Shown here one piece after another: positions 12,810 to 25,114 of a DNA stretch of 64,000 nt; the stretch's first letter is position 1; each line of letters begins with the position of its first letter. Under the pieces are notes generated by a model that was not told where the DNA came from, did not search any database, and was given only the letters and a program-made list of their open reading frames with translations. The position numbers were made by a program, and so were the translations under genes. Origin of the DNA: Pelomyxa schiedti (taxonomy: Eukaryota > Evosea > Pelobiontida > Pelomyxidae); assembly GCA_020536535.1 (NCBI GenBank), contig JAHLWZ010000267.1:884-64883 (forward strand), in the 5' to 3' direction.

Positions 12810-13520
12810 ATGCCCGGGAGCGGCGAGTTTGCGCGGGAAGTGGGGGTTCACGTGGATCAGAGGAGGATCTTGCTGAGGTTCTTGAAGAGCGACTTGGTGG
12901 ATCGAGAGTGGCAAGCGATGGTGGCTGGCGCCAGACCGTCGTCTCTTGAAGTGCGTACCTCGCTTTTCTGTCGGGACGGAGTCTTTGAGGAGCAATTGGT
13001 GAGCCAACTGGAAGCTTTTAAACCAAGGGTCAGACAGATAAGTTCCACCAAGAAGGATCTGCCGTCAAAGTATGACGAGGAGATGATCTGCTTTGGGGCG
13101 ATATGGTTTTACTCTCTAGACTTCAGCAAGAAAGTATTTGTCTTCTGCAATGGAGAAGTGATCAACGAAAATGGGTGCATATACGACGAAATGCAGATTG
13201 GATTCTGCTGTGTGGATTCTTGTGCACCAACACCACCACACCCTCCACATAAACTACTCAAGCCGGGAGCTCTCTCTGCCCCATGGATTCCTTTGGCTAA
13301 AGGATCACCCTCCCATTGGCGTCTATGGGGGACCAAGGGTTCTCTGCAGGGTTCCAGCATCATCCAACAACTAATGGACCTTAGTAATTGGCAGTTACCT
13401 AGGGAGGAAGAAGAACCTGTTTTGGGATACCTGGATGGTCTTGTGTCCTTGTGTGGCTGCAGGGAGTACTTTCAGGAAGTGAGTGGGGAGTATGAGACCA
13501 AAATAAAACTTTTCTATTGA
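12810..13520 (+). CDS. Conserved-looking protein of unknown function, 236 residues
   Basis: A single open frame runs from the ATG at 12810 to TGA at 13520. The same frame is open upstream to 12288, but that part is antisense to CTF18 and very GC-biased, so I take the ATG at 12810. The protein is globular: an N-terminal basic helix (VDQRRILLRFLKSDLVDREW), a central strand-rich part (EEMICFGAIWFYSLDFSKK, VFVFCNGEVINENG), then a Cys/Pro/His segment (CCVDSCAPTPPHPPHK) and GYLDGLVSLCGCREYF near the end. No catalytic motif is recognised. A short 3' exon cannot be excluded, since GTGAGTGGGG near 13479 is an acceptable donor. Confidence 0.55.
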   Translation: MPGSGEFAREVGVHVDQRRILLRFLKSDLVDREWQAMVAGARPSSLEVRTSLFCRDGVFEEQLVSQLEAFKPRVRQISSTKKDLPSKYDEEMICFGAIWFYSLDFSKKVFVFCNGEVINENGCIYDEMQIGFCCVDSCAPTPPHPPHKLLKPGALSAPWIPLAKGSPSHWRLWGTKGSLQGSSIIQQLMDLSNWQLPREEEEPVLGYLDGLVSLCGCREYFQEVSGEYETKIKLFY

Positions 13521-13662
13521 AGAAGTGACAAGCAATGTGGCTCTTCACCCGCAATGGTATACACTTCACTAAACACTGAGACCTGCGTTTTGTCATTGTT
13601 GAAAACAAACGAGGCTTCTTGGAAGGAAGGTTTTCTTTTTAAATCGCCGGAAATAAGTAGAC

Positions 13663-16600
13663 ATGAGTTCCCTGCTTGGTGTCGTTCGTGCGGCGAAGGA
13701 GGAGTGGGAGTCGCAACAACAAGGGGCAAGATCTCGGCAACAAAGTGACGGCGAGGGAGAGTCCGGAGGGTGTGCCAGCGGATTTGTGGAATGGGTCACG
13801 TCGCGCGACATGGACTCCCATGTTGGATCTCTTCAGTCTTGCTCGACCGCGCAACGTGCGGAAATTGCGTCTTGTTTGCTGGAGTTGGCAAAGGTAGTTT
13901 TGGTGGGGAGATCTTTTGTGACCGACGAAGAGGCGGACGACGCGTGCTGCGTTGGTGGTGCTGATACGCGAGAGAGGCGTGCAAAGTTTGACGAGAAAGT
14001 GATTTTGTGTGTGTGTGAAATCACGCAGGCTTTCTTGTGCATGGACTTACAGCGAAAGAGCAAATCCAAAAAAAGAAAGACAAAGCAAACTGAAGAAGGA
14101 GGAAAACCACACGCCACTGCTGGTGAGAAAAAGACTGAGCGCATCAAACCATCAAAAGCCCACTTAACACCTCTACCTGATGAGCTGCAAAAACTAATTT
14201 TCATGCTTCAAGGTGAGGGTGTTTCCTCCCGGGCCACATTCCTCATCGCACAACAGGGTTTATAGTTGACTTTGTGAATGGTTCTAAGCCTGCCCTGGCC
14301 AATTCTGTTTCTCAGTTATGTGAGACTTGGTGGTTGCAGGTCTACTATTTTCCCTTGGCTTCGGAACTGAAGTGTTTGTATTTACAGGAAAGACCAAATA
14401 GGGAAAATGTGGCCCCAGTAACAAGTCTTTACCTCACTGCATGCGCTCTTAACCTGCAAGCAAAAGTAGCTGGTAAGCAATGCACTTCACATGATAACTT
14501 CTCACTTCACTCTCCTAGATATCAATAGATTATATGCATTCAAAGAAGCCTTCTTAGTTTTGGATTTTCAAGCAGAAAGGTTTTTTTTTATGTTTCCTTT
14601 GCTGAGATGTTTGAACCTTCTTAGTACTGGGCGTCTGAAAAACTTGCTGCTAAAGTGTTTCATTCACCCTCCTATTCTGAATTCACAGTCTGGGTTCAAG
14701 TTTCTTGTATTTTCAATGAATATGGATGCACAGCTTCTTACTGAAATGCACCAGACCATGCAAGCTCAAGTTTGTGCCTTTCACATCGCCAAATGCACTG
14801 ATTCACGCAGATGAGGACTTGCTGGAAATCAGTTATTGACATATATGGCTCAATCTATTTTAGAGCGTGGAAACAAGCGTCTGGTGCATGCAAGATTAAA
14901 CTTGGTTCCTATAAATATGATCACTTTCACCTTCCCTGTGCTGATTTCCTGATTTAGAGTCTTGTCTTCAAAGTCTGATAGAAACTGGGATGCTAGTTGC
15001 GAATCCTAAAGTTGTTAAACTTATACAACAAATCTTGTCAAATTTCTATAAACACAAAAACGAAAAAGCGGTGTGCTTAACTAACCAGCTACCAGTCTGA
15101 ACTCTAACCATTGTTATTGGAAAGGTTGATGAGCTATTGTACCGCCTTTATGGTCCGATTTTATGGCTAAATTTAAGTGCTGCAAATCCGAAAGGTGACA
15201 ATTTACAGTTTTCTTGAAGAAATAAAATATCTCTTCGTCTAGTTCGAAGGAATACTGCGGTATTTTTCTTTGATGCTTTCCCACTCCAAGTAAAAATGTA
15301 AATTTTCCATTTACAAGCAATAATTATCTTGGCAGGACCCTGATGCTTCAATGAGCGATACCTATGACTATTTGCAGAGGCAGTTTACACAAATAAAGGT
15401 AAGCAATAATTTTTGCATATATAAGTGAACAAATTTTTTAGTAGGATCTCCTCAAAGACCCTTGTGATCTTGTTCGCTCGGTAGCTGTGCATGGAACCTG
15501 CAGTGTGTTGAATACATTCTGGGAGTTAATTCCTCCCACCACTTCACAGACACTTCTTCAAACACTGATACTTGAGTTGGCATTGGACAAAAGGCATCAT
15601 CCTTCATTTAGAATTACCAGAGTAACATTATAATTTCAATCAGCTCTGCCCTGGTGCGTACTGCAGTCTTTGACGGGTTACAGAAAGTTCTTGATAACTT
15701 CCTGACTCACGATGCTATGAAAGGTTACTCTACTTCCCATTATAAAGGTTCCCAGCCTCATTTTCTGTTTAGTTCTTCTCCCTAAGCTGAAAAACTCCAT
15801 CCATGATACTAATAAGAAAGTTCGACGAGCCTTTGTTGGACTGTTGCAGTACATAAAAGGCATGAGCGATATTAACTTTCTGGACATTGTACCATTAGAT
15901 CATCTTCTTTATAGACTATGTATATTGATTACCCTCCCCCACATTCTCCTTAAATGACCGTTTTGACATAGCTGTTGATACAGAAGCTGTAATCATTCCC
16001 CTCACCCGATTACTTGCCTCAATTTACTTGCCTGATGACAAACACACCAAATCCTTATTGTCCCGGTGCTTTGAAATGATAAAATCCAATCCACGGTACC
16101 TTCTTTTACAGTGCCCTCTTCATTTTGCTAAGTTTCCCAGGGCTGCTGTAGTATTTTATACCAATGCTCCCCCCTTCGTGATGATATCCACAATATGTAA
16201 ATTAATGGCAGCATTACTTCTGGTATGAAGCTGATTTTCCTTTGACAAAGCCATTTTAATACCTATTTTAGCACCTCAACTCTAAGGGGACTATACCTAG
16301 TAAGTCCTCCAAACACTTGTCAATACTAAAGAATAGAGTGTTTGGCCACTAATACATGCGATTAATTATTTCAGTTACACCAGCAACGCCCGTTGGGGAT
16401 CAAACAAATACTCCTCTTAGCAGTGAAGCTGAGGAACTTGTAATTCTGGAGGTGATGACAACTCTCTCTCAAAGAGTTTTGCCTTTATGTACTGACGAAA
16501 ACAAGTATCTTGCTGAAGTATGCTCCTTTTCTTGTTTCCATTTGTATCAGTGCAAAACCTAACTGACCAACAGCAACTTCTTCAAGAGCATCTTTTCTCA

Positions 16601-18715
16601 GTGAAGTCTTTATTCAAAGTTTCAGATAAATTTGGTGAGCTTAAGCATCATGCAACCCTTCACATCAGGCGCATCATTTCTTTACTCCCACGTGACGATA
16701 AAACTGCAAAAAAATTGCTTGGAACACTGAAAAACGTAAGTGCATGTTCGAGCTCAAGATATCTTCCTGACATTGACTAAGTTTCAATGTGATGTATCCG
16801 AGTCAGACTACGAACCTCTAATTAAATGCTTGTTTTCTTGGAAAGACCATACTCTGGCATGTGCCTTCCGGGGTTTATTTTATACTAACTGACGAAGGTT
16901 CTTGAGGTCATAATATCTTTTCTTGGTACCCTTGATAAACTGCCCAATGCGGCTCCAGACTTTTCAAACAAATCTGGCTCTCGCCCAGATTTGAAGGCAT
17001 CTATTGGCTTGAAGTATTTTAATTGCATTCTGGTATTTCTTCAGACACCAATAACTCTTGGTCTCTTTTCAAGTACCCACAAGTAAAAAGGCAGACAACG
17101 AACTCCGTACGGTAGCATTTGAAGACATCGACAGTATAACTGGGATTGCTGAAAAACTTCATACGCATGTGGCACTTGTACAAGAGCGTGCTAACACTAC
17201 ACGATGTTCTTTGGTTCCTACTCCATTTTATTCCTAAGTAGTGTCAGTTGATGAAGCCACTGATGTTTGTCTTCTAACATCTTTCACCACGTTTTGCAAA
17301 TTGATTATCCACCAATTTGGATCTCAAGCTCTGAGCCAACAAGTAAACCTATCTTAGTTGAATCATGAGTTACTCTCTTAGGATGCCGATCTTCCAAATA
17401 TTGTATGGATGATTAATTGGGCGACTCACGAACTTATTCCCAAACTTAACAGCCGGCAAGTATCAAAGTCTTCTCCTTCCCAAGTCATCTGTATACAACA
17501 GGGAGAATTCTACTACAAGCTCTGATTCTGCTACGAACAGTAGCACAACATCTATAACATCTACTGCAAGCAGTGTTCTAGCCCCTATAACTGTCAGCAA
17601 CTCAAACACCAGCACCCCAGACACCTTTATTGAAGAAGCCATTCTTAGAGTCGTAATACTTATTTCTGAGTTTTCTGCCCTTGGAATGCTGAGCCTTGAA
17701 TCCTGTGAGCCTGTACTAGACCTCATACGTTCTCTTGTTTGTACGGACCGAGGTATATTGTACTGCCTGTTCTCAACATGTAATATCGGGAAAAGCGTCC
17801 GTTTTGACCTCGACTTTGCCATTACTTTCACGTTTACTTCACCACTGGCTTCGCCAAGGTTCACACGTGTTTGCTCTCGTCAATTTAATGGTGGCAAATG
17901 ACAGGCGGTGACTTCACTCCTCACGCAATTACTGCACTGTTGTCAATTGTAACAAAGGTGCCGTTTGATTCCCTGCAGGTACTGGCTTCCATATTTTTTT
18001 TCTGAACAATATTACTGACTTTGAAAAACAAAGCCTGGACTGAATCTCTCCGATGTCTTCTCTACACTCTCAGTTAGAGGAACATTGCACAAGTTATCTC
18101 TCCCCCTCCTCGATTCAATATTATTTGTGCAGCTTGATGACTATGTATCTCCTCTGTTCTCACTTCTGTCATCAATTCTGCTAGGTGCCATCTATGATAA
18201 AGAATACTTCACTTTGTAGTTCAATGTCTAAAGAAAACAGTTCTGGTTTTGAGCCTGTCTCCGATCTTACCGCTTTACCCTCTGCTTCTCAATTTGTATT
18301 TCATGCAATGATGAAAGTTCCCAAGTTGCTGTTGGATATGTTTCTTCAGGTATTTCGAATCTCAATTTCTTTTAAGTACTGACTGATATGCAGCTCAAAC
18401 ACATATTCCAAACACAATTCAGTAGTGCATCCCTGTGGAAAATTCTCTCCATTATTTCTATTCTCATGGCGAATTTGCCAGGTTAATTCCCAGTGCCACA
18501 GTGAACACAGGCTAACTCGACTTCTTAGCAAGTTCACCCAACATATCCACTCTTGAGGAATTCCTTCTAAGTATCATTTCAAAGACAGAGGCCGGGTATA
18601 CCTTTTTCTCACCCAGAGCTCTCCCCAACAATAACATTGTGCCAGAACTGATGCAACGGACGCAATTCTCTACGACATCGCCAATAGCATGTATCTGGCA
18701 AGACATAAAGTGTAA
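13663..18715 (+). CDS. NCAPG2: Condensin II complex subunit G2 (HEAT-repeat)
   Basis: This non-SMC HEAT subunit of condensin II helps shape mitotic chromosomes. The first exon gives MSSLLGVVRAAKEEW and a Lys-rich segment (KRKSKSKKRKTKQTEEGG). The diagnostic part is in the middle: LLKDPCDLVRSVAVHGTCSV, then FWELIPPTTSQTLLQTLILE, then LLPKLKNSIHDTNKKVRRAF with VGLLQYIKG and IVPLDHLLYRL. These follow the NCAPG2 order of a repeat with PHPLVRS, a WEMMPP segment, and HDNSEKVR with MEHILVRL. About 15 introns of 40-90 nt cut the gene, so no exon after 14300 exceeds about 300 nt. The 3' end is taken as the frame ending MYLARHKV with TAA at 18713-18715; a competing frame there runs into the next gene. 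Family call is strong, exon edges approximate. Confidence 0.82.
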
Positions 18716-18811
18716 AACACCAGTACAATTCCTTTGTGTTGCTGATTTAGATTTTCGTTTTGTTTACGCTCCGATGAATCTTGAAAAAGATCGTACCGAT
18801 AAAAAAAAAAG

Positions 18812-20730
18812 ATGCACCACGATTACAGCGTAACCACTGCAACAGGGGAACCTCAGCAACAACAACGAGGGAGTCAAACCCCACAAGAACAAGAACAACC
18901 ACAACAGCAAGAACCCACCTCTGCCCCACCTTGCAATGGGTGCTCCACGGTATCATCCATCGCAGAACTGGCCACTGACTGCCTGGGTGCGTGGGCTGAG
19001 GACGGCGACACAAAAGGGGCGTACCTCCTGTCACTCCGCCTCGTTCTTGGTTGTTGCCATTGCTGCGCCGGCGGTACTGAGCAGCAAAAGCAGAGTGCTC
19101 TGCTGGAGCACCAGCGGGAGGTGTACCGCCAGCACGTGCAGTTCGAAATGGAAGGGAGCGACGACCGGTTGTACACCGTGGCGGCGGCGGCAGCTGACTC
19201 TACGCCACAATCGTCCGCTCTTGGGCACATGGTGTGGTACTGGCTCTTGGTGTGTGAGCCCAGGCTGCTGGAGGCCCTGTGGCCGATCGAGGCGTCTGTT
19301 CCAGAAAGGGTTTGCCAGGGTGCCAAGAGCCATCCCTTGTCTGCACAACAATGGATGGTTGACTTCCTGGGGGGCCTTGCCGATGCCACCACGGCAATCG
19401 CTGCCGCGGAGAATGCCAAGCTATCACTGCCCACTGGTGGTGTGTAATCGCCATTTTTCATTCATCGAAGCGTTCAACTATTCTTGGAAACAAAAACCTC
19501 CAACTCACCACTATATTTAAATGAACTTGGTGTGATTCTCTTCCAGTGCACCCAACTACTGCAATCACTTGTCCAGAAGAAAGAGGTACAAAATCGAGGT
19601 TGTGCAGTTTGGCACACTTCTTGCTTGGAATTGCGCACTCACGGGAATACGGACCATGGCCATTTACCAATGAACCCAAGGCCAAGGAACACATCAAGAC
19701 TGCTGCCGACGGTGGTGACAAAATGGCACAATTCTGGTTGTGGAGCCAATATGGTGACGAATACTTGGACTATGTTCCAAAGTCTGCCTCACAGGGATTC
19801 TGCCCTGCACTTCACGCCCTTGGGCTGATGCACCAAGAAGTTGATGCCCCAGAGGGTGTGCCTTTAAACCGCACAGAGGGCCTCAGGTTGCTTCGAGTTG
19901 GGGCAGCGGAGAAAGGGGACGCATGGTGCCAGTTTGAGACGGCCAAAGTAGCAACTCAGAAGGAGGACGCACTGAGGTTGTTCAAGCTTGCCTCTGATCA
20001 AGGCCTCGCACTGGCACAGTACGGTTTGGCATGCTCACTTTTACAGCTGGATGACAACACAGGGAATAACGAGCGGGATGCGCTCCGCCTGTTGAAGCTA
20101 TCTGCTTGCCAGGGTGTCCCAAACTCACTGACGATGCTTGGAGTGTTTTTCCTTACGGGATTCAGAGTGGAACGGAACTACAGCACGGCAGTTGAGTACC
20201 TGTCATTGGCTTCCGAAACAGGTGACCCAACTGCGCAGTTGAACCTGGCACAGTGCTATTTGGATGGGAAAGGAGTCGAAACAGACGAGGCCCAAGCACT
20301 CAGACTGCTTCAGCAGGCCTCAGACAGCGGTTTGGCAGAGGCAGATGTTTCCATTGGGGTGATGTATCTGGAAGGCTCCACTGCCATCCCGCTGGACCTC
20401 ACAAAGGCCTGCCACCATTTCCAGAGCGCCATTCAGAAGAACAGTGAGTGCTCTGAGGCTTCGTTTTTCCTTGGTGTGCTGATGCTGCGTGGTGTTGCAC
20501 CAGGAACCAGGCAGGAGGGAATGGCACTTGTGCAGAAGTCGACAGAGTCCATGGCGCCAGCGACGTTTGTTGGGCTTGGTGAGGTGTATGAGTATGGAGT
20601 GGGAGGGATCACGAGGGATTTGAGGGAAGCATCGAGGTGGTTCAGGCTGGCTGCTGCCTCATCTGCACCAACTTCTTCCCATGTACAAAAGGCACTTGAA
20701 AAACTTGAGGAGTTGACAAGGCAGCCATGA
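18812..20730 (+). CDS. Sel1-like repeat protein
   Basis: Two exons (18812 to about 19440, and about 19547-20730) give roughly 600 residues. The N-terminus is Gln/Thr-rich (EPQQQQRGSQTPQEQEQPQ) followed by a helical segment. The second exon carries at least eight Sel1-type repeats of about 36-40 residues with the usual Ala/Gly/Leu spacing, for example GLALAQYGLACSLLQLDDN, GDPTAQLNLAQCYLDGKGVE and GLAEADVSIGVMYLEGS. Sel1 repeats form superhelical binding surfaces in ER-associated degradation, chitin synthase and signalling proteins. No signal peptide, kinase or F-box is visible, so the partner is unknown. It starts 97 bp after the condensin gene on the same strand. Stop is TGA. Confidence 0.88.
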
Positions 20731-21343
20731 GAAAGAAGGGGGAACCAAAATGTGCAGACGCAGGGCTTGCCGGATCTGAGTGACAACCGCAGCGATTTCA
20801 CGTTTGGTTGTTTCACAACAACCTGTTTCATTGAATGCCGCCGTTGGGGTCTCTAAGTTTGTGAATAACGAAGAAGGAGGATAATAATAAATAACTTTGA
20901 ATCATTCGGTTGGGTATTATGAGTTCACCCGTTAACGAAGGTCAGGAGGACGAGAACCTCTTGAGGGGGGATTCTGCAAATGTGATCATAGTTATAACCC
21001 ATGCAACGAGTTTTTGGTGACTGATAGTTATTTTGGTACAATCCTTGATTTGAGGCACGATATGCCCACACAAATGCGCCCTCAGCTGTTCCTCTTTCTT
21101 TCTAGGGAACCACCCGCCTGTTACGGTATTATGGGCCTTCGCACGTAGCGGGTGCTTCTCACAAAGTGGATGGGTTCGAACGAAAGTTCCTAAGAAAAAG
21201 AACAGAAAAATTTTGACAGGTTTCTGTATGCTTTCTCACCCAATTCTCTACAATTTCTTTTGTGGAACGAACGTGGAACCCTTCTTCAAGGAACCATGAT
21301 GGCTTTTTTTGTCCAGACAAGGCACAAGAGATTTCAGTGAGCC
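20731..21343. other. Tail-to-tail intergenic region
   Basis: These 613 bases lie between the stops of the Sel1 and ubiquitin-ligase genes. A frame antisense to this stretch could extend the ligase past its stop, but the terminal motif LGCSLCRNIQSF matches the end of the family, so I leave it non-coding. An AATAATAATAAATAA stretch near 20881-20896 could serve as polyadenylation signal. Nothing else is seen. Confidence 0.5.
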
Positions 21344-24300
21344 TCAGAACGACTGAATGTTTCTGCACAAGGAACAGCCGAGTACAAACTCCGCCACGTG
21401 TGGGTGCGCAACTAAAAAAAACACAGTGAGAGAATGATTGATAGGAGTAATAATGGGCTGGGGGTGGGGGCGGGAGGGGGGGAAGAGGACCTTTCAAGGG
21501 GCATGATTCTGGCCCGGGGCACCTGAAGCACGTTAGGTGAGGTGTGTAGGCTAAGGGAGTGGCATACTTGGCGAAGTAGGTTGCCGGCATTTTTGTGAGG
21601 TACGCTCCTTTGTTTTGTTTTGTGTGACAGTCATCACAAAAGTGTGTGGTACCCCAGCAAAACCACACGGCCACACTGCAACAAAACTGGCACTAGAACG
21701 GTGAGGAAACCTGTTGAGAAAGAGAGTAGCCGGTACCTTATACTCTCTATAACGGGCAAGTAAAAAACGGCATATTTTGATTGGTCAGTACAAATGTGAG
21801 AAGGAAGGGAGCAATACATAAACTCGGCCCCATGCTTCTTGCAAGTCGCGGCATTGGCACCACCACTGCATCCACCACAAACTAGATCAGCTGGGTTGTA
21901 TTCCTTCTCCTCATTTCCAGCATCACATTGCTTCTGCCCAGCAAAATAGGGATGCTTGGGGCCAGTAAATAAACTGCAAGAAGGAAAAATGGCTACTTTG
22001 CAGCGAGAGCACAGGAAGTAGGAAAATCTATCCATTGCATACTCTGTCGGCTTTCCAAAGAATCGTGACTTAGGATCTTTTAGGTCTCGTGTATTGATTA
22101 GGCCCTCATAGGAAAGTCTCTGCGTGGCTTTTGATTCGACTTCAGCCTTAAGCTGTTTTATGGGAGCAAGGATGTCAACAAGTGAAGGGTGTTCCATTGT
22201 ATGTTTGCAAAGAGGGCACTCAGAAAATCCGAAGGTAATTCTGGCACCTGTTTGTGGTGAGACAAGGAAGGTACTCAATGCCAACACACTTGGCCAACGC
22301 TGTGTGAGTTTTTTCCTGATACAAGAATTGTGGAAAACATGACCACAGATAAGTTGGATGCATGGAGCTGATTCCAGGGCTTCAGCCCAGCATATGTTAC
22401 AGAAGTCAGAGCCTTTCTAATCTGGGTTATGTTACAGACAGGGTGTAAAATTCAAACTTGGGCTGAGCTCGCAGAACAACAAGAATCCCGTAAGCAAGGA
22501 AGGCAAGCACGTTCATTCTTGATACCATTGCAAGGATGTCCACATTTAAGCACTCTATATGACAGCGACATTTTTCCCTCTACATCATGAGATGCAACAG
22601 TCATACCTGGTGCAGCACATTGCTGCCCTTTCTTGACATTCCTCCTGAGTGCATACATCTTTGACGGGGCCAGATGCTACCTAAATGACCGTCAATGGTA
22701 GCAAAAAACGAGAATCACTTGTACCGAGGCAGCAAGCTGCACCCCGCAGAAGCGACAGTGCCTTGACTCGAGGTAAGACTTATACTTTTATGGACAATTA
22801 ACTTAGACAAGCAGGAAGAAATGGAAACCTCCTGGCAAGTGAATCCTAAATGAAATGGTTGCGCTTTGCATGAAGCACAAAATATTGTACTGCAATTCGG
22901 ACATCGGAACCTAGAGTTCTTTTTTTTTTTTTTTTTTTGCTCAGGTTTTCCTTACTTGCCCGTAACAAACCTTGTAGCAGTCAAGAGCTTCAGGAGACAA
23001 AGGCTTATCATCAGGACCTTTCTATAAAAGTTGTTTCTATTAAGCTATGAATTGCATGCAGGCCATACAAGACTTGACGTTTGCGTTGAATCACTGCTCA
23101 ACTTTTCCATTACAAGCTTGCAAGCTGATATATGCACTTCGTTAATGATATCATCACAGCCCTCTTTTCCAACCTGGATTAGGACAGTGGAACAACCTCT
23201 CATCTCCCTCTACAAATTTTTCCAATAAAAGTTGATCATATTTCGTAAAGTCTTCAGCAGATAAGATCTCCTTTTCTAGGCTTAGTGTATAGTGATGTTA
23301 TTTTCTACATCACTACACACCTTGAGTAACCTGTCAGCCACAACAGTGCCACAACCACTATATGTGCACTTAAACTGCATGGACTTGTGAGAACCAGAAA
23401 CTATAGAATCCAGCTGTTTCTTAAGGCTTCGATTAAGGCATGCATCACAGTAGTTGTGTGAACAATCCTAGAGGAATTAAAGCGAGAGAGGGGGAGCCTC
23501 GGGATGATTACAAGTTGGAAAATAGACTCCGGTGCAAAATGTCCACTGCAAATCACACAACAACTATTGTTACGCAAGTACTCTTGGAATAGGCTTTACA
23601 ATAGTTAGGTGGCGAGGAAATATGGCGCATACCGTTCATTCTCTTCAGGAGTTGGAGATGCCGAGGCATTCACAGGACTTTTAACCACTACCAGGTTGGA
23701 AGGAGGTGGAACTGAGATGGAAGAGTGGGTTGCCGAAGTAGAAACAGTCGAGGAAGGAAGAGGATGAAGGGCTAAAGATGAAATTGGCTCAGAGAGAAGG
23801 GGAACGTTTTTAGGTGCAGGGGGTGCCAGTAGAGGTGGGGGGGGAATGTCTTTCCTATCAACTGCCATCACACCATCCACAAATATTTGTAACTGCAATT
23901 CTCCCTTGATTTTTCCATTTGCATTTCGGAGTGATACAGTGGTCATTACAGGCTTTAATTGGGTAGAAATAGCGCTAAGATTGACTCGAGCACTCCCAAT
24001 GAGTGTGGGTCGTTTGACTGAGTTTTTGTCCCACACTTCTAATTCCAGTTCTTCATCTTGGTAAAGAGATGACAAGGAGCTTTTTTTTTTTGCTGATTTA
24101 GAGTCAGACTGGATACAACGAAAGCATACAAATGGAAGGGAATATTCCACTTTGGTGATGAGTTGTTCCGGATTGTGTGTGTTTCTACTCTGTTGTTTTG
24201 AAACTACTGTGATTAAGGAGAAGAAAGAAAAAGATTGTTGAACAGCAGAAATTGTAACCTTGATTACAGCATAGTAGTTTGTTGAAGCTATTACGAATAT

Positions 24301-24827
24301 GAGAAGCAACTTCGGAGAAGGAGGAAAAAGAGTGTCACACCCAGTATTTTTGCAGGGGGTAAGTATCTTGCCTCTATTATTTGCACATGTACTGCACCTT
24401 TTTTCAGAAAAACAAATAACATAAAATAACATAGGGGAAAAAAAAAGGAAGGGAGAGAGCAGAGTTAGTTTGGTTAAACCAATAAAAAAGTGGGTGTGAA
24501 TACTAAGACGCTAACGTGGTTCTACACCCTCCACCATCCCTTTATTGCTTTTTTTTTTTTTTTTATTCTGGTTTTACGTGTCCTCGAAAAACGAAAAGGG
24601 TGGTGGGGAAAGCCGAAATCGAAAAAGTAATTACTGGGATGGCACTAGTTACCTGCGGCATTTTCGAGCTTTGGCGACGACAAACCATCGAGCACCACGT
24701 TGACGACGGGAGATCTGCGAGGGGCACTGGGAGGCGCGATCCTGCCTCTCTTTGGTGCCGGCGGCCCTCGTACGGGCGGAGGCGGTGCCGCCGCGCTGCT
24801 ACTACTCGCACTCGAACGCGCGCTCAT
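21344..24827 (-). CDS. Multidomain E3 ubiquitin ligase: C2, RBR-like RING1-IBR, RING-H2 and RING-Cys-relay (MYCBP2/PHR-type) tandem cysteine domain
   Basis: In protein order: a Pro-rich start (MSARSSASSSSAAAPPPP); a C2 domain (ELELEVWDKNSVKRPTLIGS, then ARVNLSAIS); a Pro/Ser linker; an RBR-type RING1 (CCVICSGHFAPESIFQL, DCSHNYCDACL, KCTYSGC) followed by IBR sequence (FVEGDERLFHCPNPACKLV, FRCPNCSTIFCASCK, HLGFTC); a Cys-rich segment (LKCGHPCNGIKNERACLPCL); RING-H2 (CNICWAEAL, ICGHVFHNSCIRKKL, SECPLCK); and the tandem cysteine domain. The last carries QKQCDAG (upstream relay Cys, codon 21925-21927), WFCWGTTHFCDDCH (downstream Cys at 21657-21659, His at 21624-21626) and the end VLGCSLCRNIQSF with TGA. 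In MYCBP2 the equivalents C4520, C4572 and H4583 pass ubiquitin to threonine, so this copy looks active. The huge N-terminal part of MYCBP2 is absent. Exons in 22680-23600 are approximate. Confidence 0.85.
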
Positions 24828-25114
24828 TCCACGTTATGGGTTAAAATGAAACACGCCAAACTACCACGGCACCACAAGGTTGATGAAGAAAAAAAACCGC
24901 AAGAGGAGGCGAATCTTCACAATGCGCTGTTGGTTACCCAAAGGTGGATGTAATCTCGGAGAAGGATCCGTCCAATGAGGACTGACGCTGATTGCTTGTT
25001 CTGAGTCCACCATCATTTCTCAGTCGAACAAAAAGCCACGGAAATTTCGTTCGTCTTTTTCGAGATCCTTGCCGTATTTCCCTGCACGACTGTTACAAAA
25101 CCGAACAAACAAAA

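Noticed and set aside
20940-21343. Extra C-terminal exon of the E3 ligase with a THPLCEKH segment
   Set aside because: The upstream frame already ends with the family's terminal GCxxCRN...F motif and a stop.
23100-23185. Apparent frameshift or 12-nt intron in the IBR part of the E3 gene
   Set aside because: A 49-nt intron with an ATCAG acceptor gives HCPNPACKLVMEK, a good IBR match, without any error or micro-intron.
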